Shown: piece after piece, positions 18,102 to 26,106 of the stretch
How the letters are laid out: every line of letters begins with the position of its first letter
Position numbering within the stretch: position 1 is the first letter of the stretch
Origin: Gimesia aquarii
GTDB taxonomy: Bacteria; Planctomycetota; Planctomycetia; Planctomycetales; Planctomycetaceae
Direction of reading: 5' to 3'
Assembly: GCF_007748175.1 (NCBI RefSeq)
Contig: NZ_CP037422.1
Location: forward strand, 2,563,231-2,627,230
DNA length: 64,000 nt
The notes under the pieces: model-generated
What the model was told of the DNA's origin: nothing
Seen by the model: the letters and a program-made list of their open reading frames with translations, nothing else
Databases searched by the model: none
Position numbers and translations under genes: made by a program

Positions 18102-19580
18102 TTAATGACTTCTTTCAGGAGTTCGTTGGATTGAAGTCAATCGCATTCCAGGAGGGATATCAAGGTCAAGCATTCTTTCCCATCGATCAAGTGGTTCGTT
18201 CCAAACGGTTTCAGGTAGTCTTTCCTTAAGAGGTATTACCCAGGGTTGAGATGTCCAGACTCGATCAACGGCAGCGTAATTCAACTTGGGGTCCATTAAA
18301 AGTTGAGGTTTTCGACCGTTAAGTGAGGCGATGTTTAACACATAAATTTCCAACTCTGTGTTTTGATATTCACGATAATGATCACGCACATAATGGACGA
18401 ATTCTAAAACCATATCTGGGTCTTTACCCATACGGCTGAGTTGGCGAGAGTTTAGAAATTCTTCCACTTTGATCAGACCGTGCTGGTTCGTTGCAGGATT
18501 ATAGGCATAAAAACGAATACCCACATTTTTTTCTCGTAACATCATGTGCCAGGCAAAATGATGGCCTTCTTCATTCCAGCTGACATTACCTGGATACAGA
18601 AAGTGACGGAAAGGAAAGATCAGTTGCCAGGAAATATAGACACAAAGCGTGACAACAGTCATTTGTTGTCCCCAGGTAAATCGATCTTGTTTAAGCTGTA
18701 AAGGAATCTGTAGTTTTTTAAGATGAGCTACTTTGCGAAAACTTTCGGGAGGGAAAAAAATCAGAGTGGCACCGATCATCATCCAGGGGAAAACACCAAT
18801 TTCCCACAAGAGCGCGTTCGTCAAATGAAATGTGACTGAGACAATGTAAGCAAAAATTCGAGTACGACGCCATAACAGTGCGGGAACAATCAGAAGATCG
18901 AAAATCAGTCCCCCGTAAGCAAATATCCAAGGCATCCAGTCTCCCGCCAGATACGGACCAAGCAAAGGCGCATCGGTACGCCGTTTGATCCACATACTAA
19001 TTGGCTGTGTCAAAAGCCAATCGTAGTTTAATTTTGCAAGTCCACCATAGAAATAGGGAATTGCAAGCTGTAGACGCAGTAACCACAGTGTCCACTGTGG
19101 TACGACTTGAGTCCCTCTGATTCCCCAGAACAATCGATCGAGTGAAAAGGCACGATGAGCGGGCAGAAATACCATGATCCCGCTAATCAGACAAATCAAA
19201 TAACAATGATTCTGGTAAAGCGACTTTTCGAGTAAGAAGACGAAGGAATACCCCAGAAAGAAAGTAAGTGCACTGAGTCGATAAAATAGCCCCAGCGAAA
19301 TTCCCACTGTCGCAATGATGAGAACTGCAAAGTGTATATGCATTCCAATTCCAGGCCAGGGTTGTATCCAACTCCAACCGGGATATGAGAAATGAAAGTC
19401 GGGATCAATATAAAAAAACTGAACCCAACGGTCTCTTGTCATCGACCAGATGTGATACAACATGATCAGGCCGTAGAAGATGCGGAAGAAGACCAGCGGT
19501 GCGATATCAATCGGACGAAACGACCATCGGCAAAGTGCCTCTAGCTTATTCGATAATTTAAAGAATTGCTTTTCTTTCAT
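18102..19580 (-). CDS. HTTM-domain membrane protein
   Basis: 492 residues with several membrane helices in the first 330 residues, then a soluble C-terminal part. The HTTM (vitamin K-dependent carboxylase-like) signature is present: R-I-F-Y-G-L-I-M-L-Y-H near residue 35, the helix-loop EKSLYQNHCYLICL, and a later G-L-A-K-L-N-Y-D-W. The family carries out or resembles gamma-carboxylation in animals. Bacterial members are uncharacterised. A second HTTM-like gene is at 40075. The neighbours give no further clue. Confidence 0.85.
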   Translation of the reverse strand: MKEKQFFKLSNKLEALCRWSFRPIDIAPLVFFRIFYGLIMLYHIWSMTRDRWVQFFYIDPDFHFSYPGWSWIQPWPGIGMHIHFAVLIIATVGISLGLFYRLSALTFFLGYSFVFLLEKSLYQNHCYLICLISGIMVFLPAHRAFSLDRLFWGIRGTQVVPQWTLWLLRLQLAIPYFYGGLAKLNYDWLLTQPISMWIKRRTDAPLLGPYLAGDWMPWIFAYGGLIFDLLIVPALLWRRTRIFAYIVSVTFHLTNALLWEIGVFPWMMIGATLIFFPPESFRKVAHLKKLQIPLQLKQDRFTWGQQMTVVTLCVYISWQLIFPFRHFLYPGNVSWNEEGHHFAWHMMLREKNVGIRFYAYNPATNQHGLIKVEEFLNSRQLSRMGKDPDMVLEFVHYVRDHYREYQNTELEIYVLNIASLNGRKPQLLMDPKLNYAAVDRVWTSQPWVIPLKERLPETVWNEPLDRWERMLDLDIPPGMRLTSIQRTPERSH

Positions 19581-19678
19581 CTCTTTTTCAGTTTTAATTT
19601 TAATCCTGGAGCCGAATTCATGGCTATCTATATCGTGTACGGTTATGCCAGCGATTCTCTACATGATAGGAATTGTTT

Positions 19679-20137
19679 TCAGGAATCTTTTCGAATGACT
19701 TCAGGCTCACCCTCGGCATGTAGATGGATATCAAAGCGGTTGATACCATCAATCACTTCAAGCTCTACTTCCTGCCCTCCCGGGAAATACTTTTCTTCGA
19801 CAATCTGTTCATCATCCTCAGGATCAGGCTTAAAAAAGTGGGCAATATGCTTTCCCACTAGAGCCCCATCTCCTTTCTCGTATGTAGTCAATTCAAAAGT
19901 ACCATTAGGAGTAAAAGTACCACTGGCAGACTTTCCGGAATCTAATGGATCTGCATCGCCGGCGGGAACAGGAGTCAACACGATATAACCTTCAGTCACC
20001 AGGTCCCCGTCAACTCGAACAAAACCTGAAACGGGGACGACTGTCTTTTGAAAGTCTTCGCCACATCCCAGGCAGAAGATTGGCGAGAATATAGAAAAAG
20101 CAAGTAAGAAAACTCGGTTATTTAGAATCGTTTGCAT
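19679..20137 (-). CDS. Lipoprotein with transthyretin-like fold, DUF1559-associated
   Basis: 152 residues. The lipoprotein signal ends at CLGC (Cys25). The mature domain starts V-P-V-S-G-F-V-R-V-D-G-D-L-V-T-E-G-Y-I, the typical planctomycete carboxypeptidase-regulatory/transthyretin-like beta domain. Such small lipoproteins are usually encoded directly downstream of DUF1559 genes, as here (20296-21174). Its role with the pseudopilin is unknown, possibly assembly or surface anchoring. Confidence 0.8.
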   Translation of the reverse strand: MQTILNNRVFLLAFSIFSPIFCLGCGEDFQKTVVPVSGFVRVDGDLVTEGYIVLTPVPAGDADPLDSGKSASGTFTPNGTFELTTYEKGDGALVGKHIAHFFKPDPEDDEQIVEEKYFPGGQEVELEVIDGINRFDIHLHAEGEPEVIRKDS

Positions 20138-20295
20138 CTGATTCCTTTAAATCGTCTTGTGTTTAAGAGAGGAGTGATTCTCCCTGGATGGAAAGAATCA
20201 CTCTCTGGATCAGTTTAGGATGCCCAAAACATCCCAACATTTATTATAAAATCGCCACGGCGAGGGAAACTGGTAGCACCAAGAACCATGTGAGA

Positions 20296-21174
20296 TTATG
20301 GTCGTTCTACTACAGCACCATCTGCTTTGTCAGCCAGTTTTCCAAAAGTGACCATATCGATATTTTCTGAGAGAAAACTAACGGATCCATCAGCAAACAA
20401 AAACTGAGCACCACCAACATGTTGGCTGGCAAAGGAATCGTCGCGTGTTCCATTGAGTACATGGGCTGTACCTGCTTCTGCTATAATGTTCTGGTGTTGA
20501 TTATTTGTGCCAACCCATACTTTAAAGTCATGAACATTAGCATGTGTTGGGCCATCTATGGCACGCATAAACTCAGTGTATGCTTCGCCAACGGCAATTG
20601 TATTACTTGAACCGTCAGTCACGTCTCGAATTTTTGTAGGTGAGAGCGTATCTTTAATCTTGCCGAACATACCTGTGACGGAGCCACCACCAGTTCCCAC
20701 ACTTCCGCTATAGTCATTTCTCCCATGGCCACCAACGTCGGCACCATTATGGCCAGCCCCCGCACGAAGCGGACTCTTTGTAAGGGACATCGAATTTGAA
20801 GGGCACAGATAAACAGGAATTACCTGATCGGTTACGCCAGCCTGAAGTGGAATAGTGATATCAGGTCCTTGTCCGGTGAAGTCCAACTGATTGTAAATAT
20901 TAGTTTGTTCAATGTAAGGTAGAATCATGCAGGCCCATCCGTATTCATCGTCGCCATACAAGGAACCAGGAGGAAAGGAACGGGCCACATCGTGATAGTT
21001 ATGTAATGCGATACCGAGTTGTTTCAGATTGTTTTTGCAGGTCGAACGTCGTGCAGCTTCGCGTGCTTGTTGGACAGCAGGTAACAGCAATGCAATGAGA
21101 ATCGCGATAATCGCGATGACTACCAATAGCTCAATCAGAGTGAATCCTTTTTGACTCTTTAGTAACCGTGGCAT
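20296..21174 (-). CDS. DUF1559 pseudopilin-like protein
   Basis: 292 residues. It has the prepilin cleavage/methylation signature KGFTLIELLVVIAIIAILIA (residues 9-28), followed by the family hallmark L-L-P-A-V-Q-Q-A-R-E-A-A-R-R and NNLKQLGIALHNYHD. The DUF1559 C-terminus has G-G-A-Q-F-L-F-A-D-G-S-V-S-F. It is processed by a prepilin peptidase and placed in a type II/IV-like surface system. Planctomycete genomes hold large numbers of these. It is followed by its usual lipoprotein partner at 19679. Confidence 0.95.
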   Translation of the reverse strand: MPRLLKSQKGFTLIELLVVIAIIAILIALLLPAVQQAREAARRSTCKNNLKQLGIALHNYHDVARSFPPGSLYGDDEYGWACMILPYIEQTNIYNQLDFTGQGPDITIPLQAGVTDQVIPVYLCPSNSMSLTKSPLRAGAGHNGADVGGHGRNDYSGSVGTGGGSVTGMFGKIKDTLSPTKIRDVTDGSSNTIAVGEAYTEFMRAIDGPTHANVHDFKVWVGTNNQHQNIIAEAGTAHVLNGTRDDSFASQHVGGAQFLFADGSVSFLSENIDMVTFGKLADKADGAVVERP

Positions 21175-21493
21175 TTTCAGTCTTTCTTTATTGAGAGATC
21201 AGTGACGAGAGAAAAGTAGCTCACAGATTTTTCATTTTCTAAGTAAATGAAACTATGGACCGGATTCTAAAGAGGAATTGTGAAATCTTGGCAAAGGTAA
21301 TATGAAACCTGAACATTACACCGATGAATTTCAGGTTTTGTCCTGGGGGACTCAGTGCAAATTTCTTATTCTCTATCAGAAGAAGATCCATTGATATTTA
21401 AAGGGAACTATGTAGAGACTGATTTGAAACGTATGATTCTCTGCAATCGACATTTAATTTGCTTAATCAAAGACAAGAATGATAGGGACCGTG
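21175..21493. other. Divergent intergenic region with inverted repeat
   Basis: About 320 bases between the DUF1559 and LRR genes, no coding seen. One clear inverted repeat: AAACCTGAA (21305-21313) and TTCAGGTTT (21330-21338) with a 16-base loop. Promoters for both directions should lie here. None is convincing by eye. Confidence 0.4.
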
Positions 21494-22468
21494 ATGAAAC
21501 AAACTTCCTTCCGAATTAAAGAATTTATGCTCTGGTTTGGACTGGCTGTAATTACTTTGTTATTCATCCTCTTTTCATTCAACAGCGATCTCTTTTTTTT
21601 CACACCGGCATCAGAACAGGCTGCTCTCGATTCGATGAAAGAGATCACGCCCATTCGTTTCAAGTTAAATGAAGAAGGACACGTTGTTGAAATATTTGCC
21701 ACAGATTCAACAATGAATGATGTGGCTGCAACCTACTTGAAAGAACTTCCTGAATTACAACGACTACATCTAGAACGTAGTGTCATTTCTGATGCTTCAC
21801 TAAAATACATTTCGAGTTTGAATCACTTGGAAGCTATTTTTCTTGATGAAACAGCCGTATCCGATACAGGATTGATGCATCTTAAAAAGAATGATCGACT
21901 GCAAGAGTTATCACTAGCCAACTGCAGTATCGGCGATGACGGAATGTTAGCAGTCGGCCAACTTGTTGAGCTAAAAATGCTCAATGTCAGTAAAACAAAT
22001 GTAACTGATACAGGAATTAAAAATCTGGAACCACTCAAAAAAATGGAAGTTCTTTATCTAAGTGGTACAAAACTCACTGGGATTGGACTGCAGTCACTTG
22101 GAGAGATGTCAAATCTCACTCATCTTGATTTAAATGGGACAGAAGTAGATGAAACTCTCGTCGAATCGGTACGTCAATTTCCGAACCTGGAATTACTCTA
22201 TCTAGGTAACAGTACCATTAATGACAAATTGATTCCCCAATTGATGTCTGTTCTGACAGAAACGACGCCAAAATTAAGAGGTTTGTCGCTGAAAGAAACA
22301 ACACTCAGCGATTCAGCAATTCCAGCACTCAAGATGATGGGGCAGCTTAAGAATCTGGCGATTGTTCAACTGCAAAATACTAAAATCACAAAGCCTGCAT
22401 TCAAACAACTGGCGACAGTTGTGACAGAAGTCAATTTCAGCGTGAACTATTCAGAAAAAAATGATTAG
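21494..22468 (+). CDS. Membrane-anchored leucine-rich-repeat protein
   Basis: 324 residues. One membrane helix (about 8-27) is followed by roughly eight LRR units of 23-25 residues (forms like L-x-x-L-x-L-x-x-T-x-V-S-D-T-G-L). It is related in type to the LRR protein at 15155, but the repeats are less regular. I chose the ATG at 21494 because AGGG precedes it at proper spacing. The ATG at 21479 adds five residues. Probably an extracytoplasmic protein-binding scaffold. Confidence 0.8.
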   Translation: MKQTSFRIKEFMLWFGLAVITLLFILFSFNSDLFFFTPASEQAALDSMKEITPIRFKLNEEGHVVEIFATDSTMNDVAATYLKELPELQRLHLERSVISDASLKYISSLNHLEAIFLDETAVSDTGLMHLKKNDRLQELSLANCSIGDDGMLAVGQLVELKMLNVSKTNVTDTGIKNLEPLKKMEVLYLSGTKLTGIGLQSLGEMSNLTHLDLNGTEVDETLVESVRQFPNLELLYLGNSTINDKLIPQLMSVLTETTPKLRGLSLKETTLSDSAIPALKMMGQLKNLAIVQLQNTKITKPAFKQLATVVTEVNFSVNYSEKND

Positions 22469-22511
22469 TGCCGTTGGAAAAGCCCTCTCATTTTCGAATC
22501 ATTAATTATGA

Positions 22512-22560
22512 AGGACTAAAAAGGAGGACTAAAAAGGGGTCAGACCCCCATACGGTCTGT
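22512..22560. repeat. GGGGTCAGACCCC element, copy 2 (with doubled 5' part)
   Basis: It starts with AGGACTAAAAAGG twice in tandem, then the palindrome GGGGTC-A-GACCCC (22536-22548), a CCCATAC loop, and GGTCTG (22554-22559). CAGACC (22541-22546) can pair either back to GGGGTC or forward to GGTCTG, so two exclusive hairpins are possible. The element ends 40 bases before the HExxH gene start. Confidence 0.8.
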
Positions 22561-22599
22561 CCAACACTATGCAGTCGAATGAAAAGTGATCCGTAACTG

Positions 22600-23028
22600 A
22601 TGAGGGCGCAACCGATTAATCGCATTGTTTTTATAACTCGGGTATTTTGGGCGTCACCGAATACGATTCTCGGTCTGATCATCGGCGGCGTTGGAATGTG
22701 TTTCGGCGGACGTGCGCGAATTTGTGGTCGCGCGATCGAGTTTTACGACGGCGGCACAAAGTGGTTCGTACAACGACTACCGCACGGCCAATTCACCCTC
22801 GCGCTGACGCTCGGCCACACAATCCTTGGTCAAACGGACGCCTCTCTGGACATTTCACGCAAACATGAAACCGTCCATATCCTGCAGTATGAGCGTTGGG
22901 GACCCTTTCTTTTGCCTGCCTATTTTCTTTCGTCTCTCTACATGTGGCTAATCGGTCGGCGTTTCTATCGCGATAATCCATTCGAGCGCGAAGCATATGA
23001 TGCCGACGGTGGGGAGCATGATTTATAG
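22600..23028 (+). CDS. HExxH-motif membrane protein, copy 1
   Basis: 142 residues. A hydrophobic N-terminal helix (about 10-35) is followed by a conserved body: RAIEFYDGGTKWFVQRL, L-T-L-G-H-T-I-L-G-Q, then S-R-K-H-E-T-V-H-I-L-Q-Y-E-R-W-G. HETVH (89-93) is a metalloprotease-type HExxH followed by a glutamine three residues on, as in DUF4157. A second helix (about 101-118) and N-P-F-E-R-E-A-Y-D close the protein. Protease activity is not proven. This family recurs in planctomycetes. It is 93% identical (10 differences) to copy 2 at 27754, with shared upstream DNA, and a truncated third copy is at 23903. Confidence 0.8.
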   Translation: MRAQPINRIVFITRVFWASPNTILGLIIGGVGMCFGGRARICGRAIEFYDGGTKWFVQRLPHGQFTLALTLGHTILGQTDASLDISRKHETVHILQYERWGPFLLPAYFLSSLYMWLIGRRFYRDNPFEREAYDADGGEHDL

Positions 23029-23081
23029 AATTAGAAGAATAGCTGGACTAGAAAAAACGAAACCTGTCCTATTAATTTCTC

Positions 23082-23552
23082 CTAACTGGATCTAGAACGT
23101 GCGCTCTCCAAAAACTCTTCTACTTCTCCCCAATGTGCCTCAGCATCACCAAAAGCCCAGCAATATGTTAATATTTCCACTATTAGTGAGTTCCCAGACA
23201 ACCAATGAGATTTTAATCTTCGAAAATACTTATCAAAGTTCCGTTCTAATAGATGTTCGACTAACACTGTAGATACTGAATCAACACCCCTGTTTGTTCC
23301 TTCTTTGATGAACCGATCTACTATAGACCACACGAGCTCTTCGGAATAATCGAGATATTCTGACACAACAATTGCTGACTGCCAGCGACACGATTCAGAT
23401 CGATCAGAAATCATGGATGCAGCGATTTTTAAATATGATTTCGGAACACCTTCATAGACATTTTTTCTCATGAACTTCAGGGCGCGCAACCGGTCCTGGT
23501 ATCTAGAAGATTTGCTCAAGGATTTTAGATCTGAAATTGATAGTTGATTCAT
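23082..23552 (-). CDS. Small HEAT-like helical protein
   Basis: 156 residues, no signal peptide. The helix pairs (YQDRLRALKFMRKNV, then I-A-A-S-M-I-S-D-R-S-E-S-C-R-W-Q-S-A-I-V-V) look like short HEAT/ARM repeats. No specific family recognised. It lies in the element-rich zone. Its upstream DNA contains copy B of the region found at the 569-residue gene start (12904-12996). Confidence 0.6.
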   Translation of the reverse strand: MNQLSISDLKSLSKSSRYQDRLRALKFMRKNVYEGVPKSYLKIAASMISDRSESCRWQSAIVVSEYLDYSEELVWSIVDRFIKEGTNRGVDSVSTVLVEHLLERNFDKYFRRLKSHWLSGNSLIVEILTYCWAFGDAEAHWGEVEEFLESARSRSS

Positions 23553-23600
23553 GTTATTTTTTTCGAGGAACTTAAGGGGACAACCATCTTACTGTCTGTG

Positions 23601-23695
23601 TTTGTGTATTTTTTTATATCTGCAAATAGCTTGCTGTAACGATCCAATCCTAATGAAATGACACCTTGAAATGTGATTCGTGCCCGATATCATAC
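23601..23695 (-). promoter_or_regulatory. Repeated upstream region, copy B
   Basis: About 95 bases, ending about 50 bases upstream of the HEAT-like gene at 23552, alignable with 12904-12996. In copy A the start codon lies within the block. In copy B that position reads TAT instead of CAT on the plus strand, so the start codon is lost. Confidence 0.5.
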
Positions 23696-23808
23696 TGACA
23701 TCATATAAAGCATCCACTTGTGATCTGAAGCTAGTAGGGCATCAATGCTAAAGAACAATTGGTCATTTTGCTGAATTTGTTTCATATCAGCATCAAATAT
23801 ATACAAAG

Positions 23809-23863
23809 AAGACTAAAAAGGGGTCAGAAGACTAAAAAGGGGTCAGACCCCCATACAGTCTGT
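23809..23863. repeat. GGGGTCAGACCCC element, copy 3 (partial plus full)
   Basis: A partial unit (GACTAAAAAGGGGTCAGA) is directly followed by a full one (23829-23863) with the intact palindrome and the CAGAC ... GTCTG pairing. The right edge runs without a break into leader DNA of the truncated HExxH gene, as in copy 2. Confidence 0.75.
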
Positions 23864-23902
23864 CCAACACTATACAATCGAATGAAAAGCGATCCATAAC
23901 TG

Positions 23903-23953
23903 ATGAGGGCGCAACCGATTAATCGCATTGTTTTTATAACTCGGGTATTTTGG
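23903..23953 (+). pseudogene. Truncated HExxH gene, first 17 codons
   Basis: The start codon and 17 codons (MRAQPINRIVFITRVFW) are identical in protein to copy 1, and about 40 bases of its leader are also present (from 23861). After TTTTGG the reading frame passes straight into the next GGGGTCAGACCCC element (23952) and soon stops. The remaining 125 codons are absent downstream. This is a breakpoint at the element edge. Confidence 0.85.
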
Positions 23954-23999
23954 AGGACTAAAAAGAGGACTAAAAAGGGGTCAGACCCCCATACGGTCT
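23952..23999. repeat. GGGGTCAGACCCC element, copy 4 (doubled 5' part)
   Basis: GGAGGACTAAAAAG and AGGACTAAAAAGG precede the palindrome, then the CCCATAC loop and GGTCT. It is joined to the truncated HExxH gene on the left. The right flank (24000 on) is unrelated to the leader of the full copies. Confidence 0.8.
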
Positions 24000-24232
24000 C
24001 AACGTAAGCAGAAACTGGAAGATGACAGTGCCATTCGGGTCAGGAGTCGTTTGTCTGTCCCTGAGCCCTTATTGTCGTCCAATGAAATGGTCTCCAACAC
24101 TACACTTTTACGAGGTTAATTAGGGTGTTTTTGGGGATTCACTTATTAGAAAGATAAGCTTACTCAATTAGAGGATTGAAGTATTATTAGTGGTCATGTT
24201 ATATACGCAGCAATCATCCTTAAGAAAAGCGA
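24000..24232. other. Intergenic, nothing recognised
   Basis: With the elements to the left, this completes a 680-base gap (23553-24232) without an intact gene. No coding, RNA or clear hairpin was seen in this part. It may be remnant DNA. Confidence 0.4.
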
Positions 24233-25402
24233 TTACGTTCGTTTTCTCAAGAATAAGAACAATACTGCTACAATCGCAATTACAACAAGATTTAATACGA
24301 TTAATGCTGTGAATCTAGAGCCACTCTTATCTTTGACGTTTTCAAGTTTTTTTGGTAAGGACTCCTTTGCGACCGGGAATCCAACAGCCTCTTCTTCTTT
24401 CGTCATCAAGCGAGCGCCGTCTTTTGTCCAGATCTGAAGCTGTTCTGATGACGCAACAGTTAGGTCTTGAATTGGAGCTCCAATAGGCAATTCCACACCT
24501 TTGTAACCAAACTCTTCGTCATTAGGTTCGACAACTTCAAATGATTGGATCTCTGTTGTTTCTTTTTCGATCTCGTGCCCCTTAGACCCCCACGAGTATT
24601 TAATTTGTTTCGGAAACCAGATACTTGGAGCCCACTGTTTATTAATGATTTCAACATGGGTTTCGAGTAACCGGGTATTCGTTTTTGTACGACCCTCTAT
24701 TTTTACCATCAAGCCATTCTGGGCTGGACAGTACCAAATTGAAAAGTTTCCTTTTCCTTGTACTGTATAGTCAACTCTTATTGTTTTAAGTTGATTGTAA
24801 TCCTCTTCTGTGATTTTAGTAGCAGTATGGTCTTCGCGGTTTAAAAAACCTCTTGGACTTAATTGTGGCATCCTCCAGACGGGAGCTAATGCAGTACCAA
24901 TAAATTGAGGCCAGAATGCTTGTTTGTTTGCGTAAAAGTCTCCTTCCATACTTTGTTTGTCCTTGTATGTGCCTTGCTCATATTCTGAGTTTCTGATGAT
25001 AATAACATCGTCTTTAATTATGACGTAGTCTGGTTTAGTCCAGCCTTTATCATCACTGAAATCAGAAGTACTAATACTATCTTTTTCTGAGGTAGCGTGG
25101 CGGAACCTTTTTTTTAATCTCAGTCGTTTATGGTCAAAATATGCTGAATATTCAATTTCAGTTTTGAACCCGGTCTCGGGCGTTTCATACACTATGAAGG
25201 CTTCGTATGTTGCACCGGGATAACTTGAGGTTAGAGCTTCGTACGCTCTTTTCTCTATCGCGTCTGCTTCGGCTTCAATAGCTTCATTTCCAGCAGTGGC
25301 ATCTTTTCCTGGAAAAGATGCCAAATAGAGAATAACTAAAAGTAAAAACAGTTTAATAAAACCCGGTACACAATTATTGAACATGAGGAAATGATTCTCC
25401 AT
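24233..25402 (-). CDS. LolA-like exported protein with C-terminal anchor (module A)
   Basis: 389 residues. A signal-type helix (about 15-32) is followed by an acidic extracytoplasmic domain of about 320 residues with alternating beta strands (Y-E-A-F-I-V-Y-E, then E-I-E-Y-S-A-Y-F), then a C-terminal membrane helix (about 366-385) and the tail RKRT. Planctomycete proteins of this build are usually called outer-membrane-lipoprotein-sorting (LolA) like. It shares overall length, ends and a V-E-L-P-I-G-A-P-I-Q-D-L type motif with the module B protein at 29488 (LPKTAVSDL). The last gene of module A, it lies after a strong hairpin at 25579. An alternative start is at 25384. Confidence 0.65.
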   Translation of the reverse strand: MENHFLMFNNCVPGFIKLFLLLVILYLASFPGKDATAGNEAIEAEADAIEKRAYEALTSSYPGATYEAFIVYETPETGFKTEIEYSAYFDHKRLRLKKRFRHATSEKDSISTSDFSDDKGWTKPDYVIIKDDVIIIRNSEYEQGTYKDKQSMEGDFYANKQAFWPQFIGTALAPVWRMPQLSPRGFLNREDHTATKITEEDYNQLKTIRVDYTVQGKGNFSIWYCPAQNGLMVKIEGRTKTNTRLLETHVEIINKQWAPSIWFPKQIKYSWGSKGHEIEKETTEIQSFEVVEPNDEEFGYKGVELPIGAPIQDLTVASSEQLQIWTKDGARLMTKEEEAVGFPVAKESLPKKLENVKDKSGSRFTALIVLNLVVIAIVAVLFLFLRKRT

Positions 25403-25578
25403 CAGTTAAGATAATCGTAAAATACAAGCCCTGTCACCTGCCCGGTACAAGCTTCATTTTAATTAGAATAGCCTCTGTAGAATACGGCCGAGTATCTCTG
25501 TCAAAAGTATGAAATACCATACTATGAACCACAACAACTTGGTCTCATTGCAAACAATATATTACAGGTTCCAGCACT

Positions 25579-25612
25579 CCATTCACTCGCAGTCATACCT
25601 GCGAGTGAATGG
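25579..25612. terminator. Strong hairpin between Cys-rich and LolA-like genes
   Basis: A perfect 14-base stem (CCATTCACTCGCAG pairing with CTGCGAGTGAATGG) and a 6-base loop TCATAC. It lies about 60 bases past the stop of the Cys-rich gene on the minus strand, with no long U tract. It may terminate part of the transcripts or protect an upstream mRNA end, giving more Cys-rich product than LolA-like product. Confidence 0.65.
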
Positions 25613-25669
25613 CTTAGGCAATGGATAAGTAGTATTTCATGCATATGTCTAAGAATTTAGCATGGATAA

Positions 25670-26104
25670 TCAGCTGGGTTCTTCGCAAGTTTGAGTTGTC
25701 GCAACCTTACTTGTTGATGCAACACTATGATAGGCACCTTGTCCACAAGCATCCAGCGTGTGCGGTGAATCTGGATCGTTGGGGTCGTGGTTTGGGTTTG
25801 GGATGGGAGCAAAAATGCATCGATACTGTTTGGTACAAGTATATGTAGCTCCGTTTTGAACGCAATAAGTGCTACTAGAACCAGCCCCACAGTATGCCTT
25901 ACGTGGTTGTGACACTTGCATAAAACCAGTACATGATCCAGGACCACTCCATGCTGGACACCCCGTGGGACTTCCGCAATCCCCCGCCGCTGCCTTGACT
26001 TCTTTATTGTTGCAGATCGGAGCACTGCTGACAAACGATGTAGTAAGAGCCATTATCACGATGGCACAAGTGAAACTAACGAAAAAGTTTTTGGTCTTCA
26101 ACAT
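25670..26104 (-). CDS. Secreted cysteine-rich protein, 10 Cys (module A)
   Basis: 144 residues from the ATG at 26104 (AGGGA at 8 bases). An ATG at 26110 would overlap the upstream stop. The Sec signal ends at ...FVSSA. The mature part of about 115 residues has ten cysteines and is rich in Gly, Ser and Pro (PNPNHDPNDPDSP near residue 105). No double-glycine leader is seen, unlike the two module B proteins, but size, export, cysteine number and gene context match. Disulfide-rich and extracytoplasmic. Function unknown. Confidence 0.75.
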   Translation of the reverse strand: MLKTKNFFVSFTCAIVIMALTTSFVSSAPICNNKEVKAAAGDCGSPTGCPAWSGPGSCTGFMQVSQPRKAYCGAGSSSTYCVQNGATYTCTKQYRCIFAPIPNPNHDPNDPDSPHTLDACGQGAYHSVASTSKVATTQTCEEPS

Positions 26105-26106
26105 TT

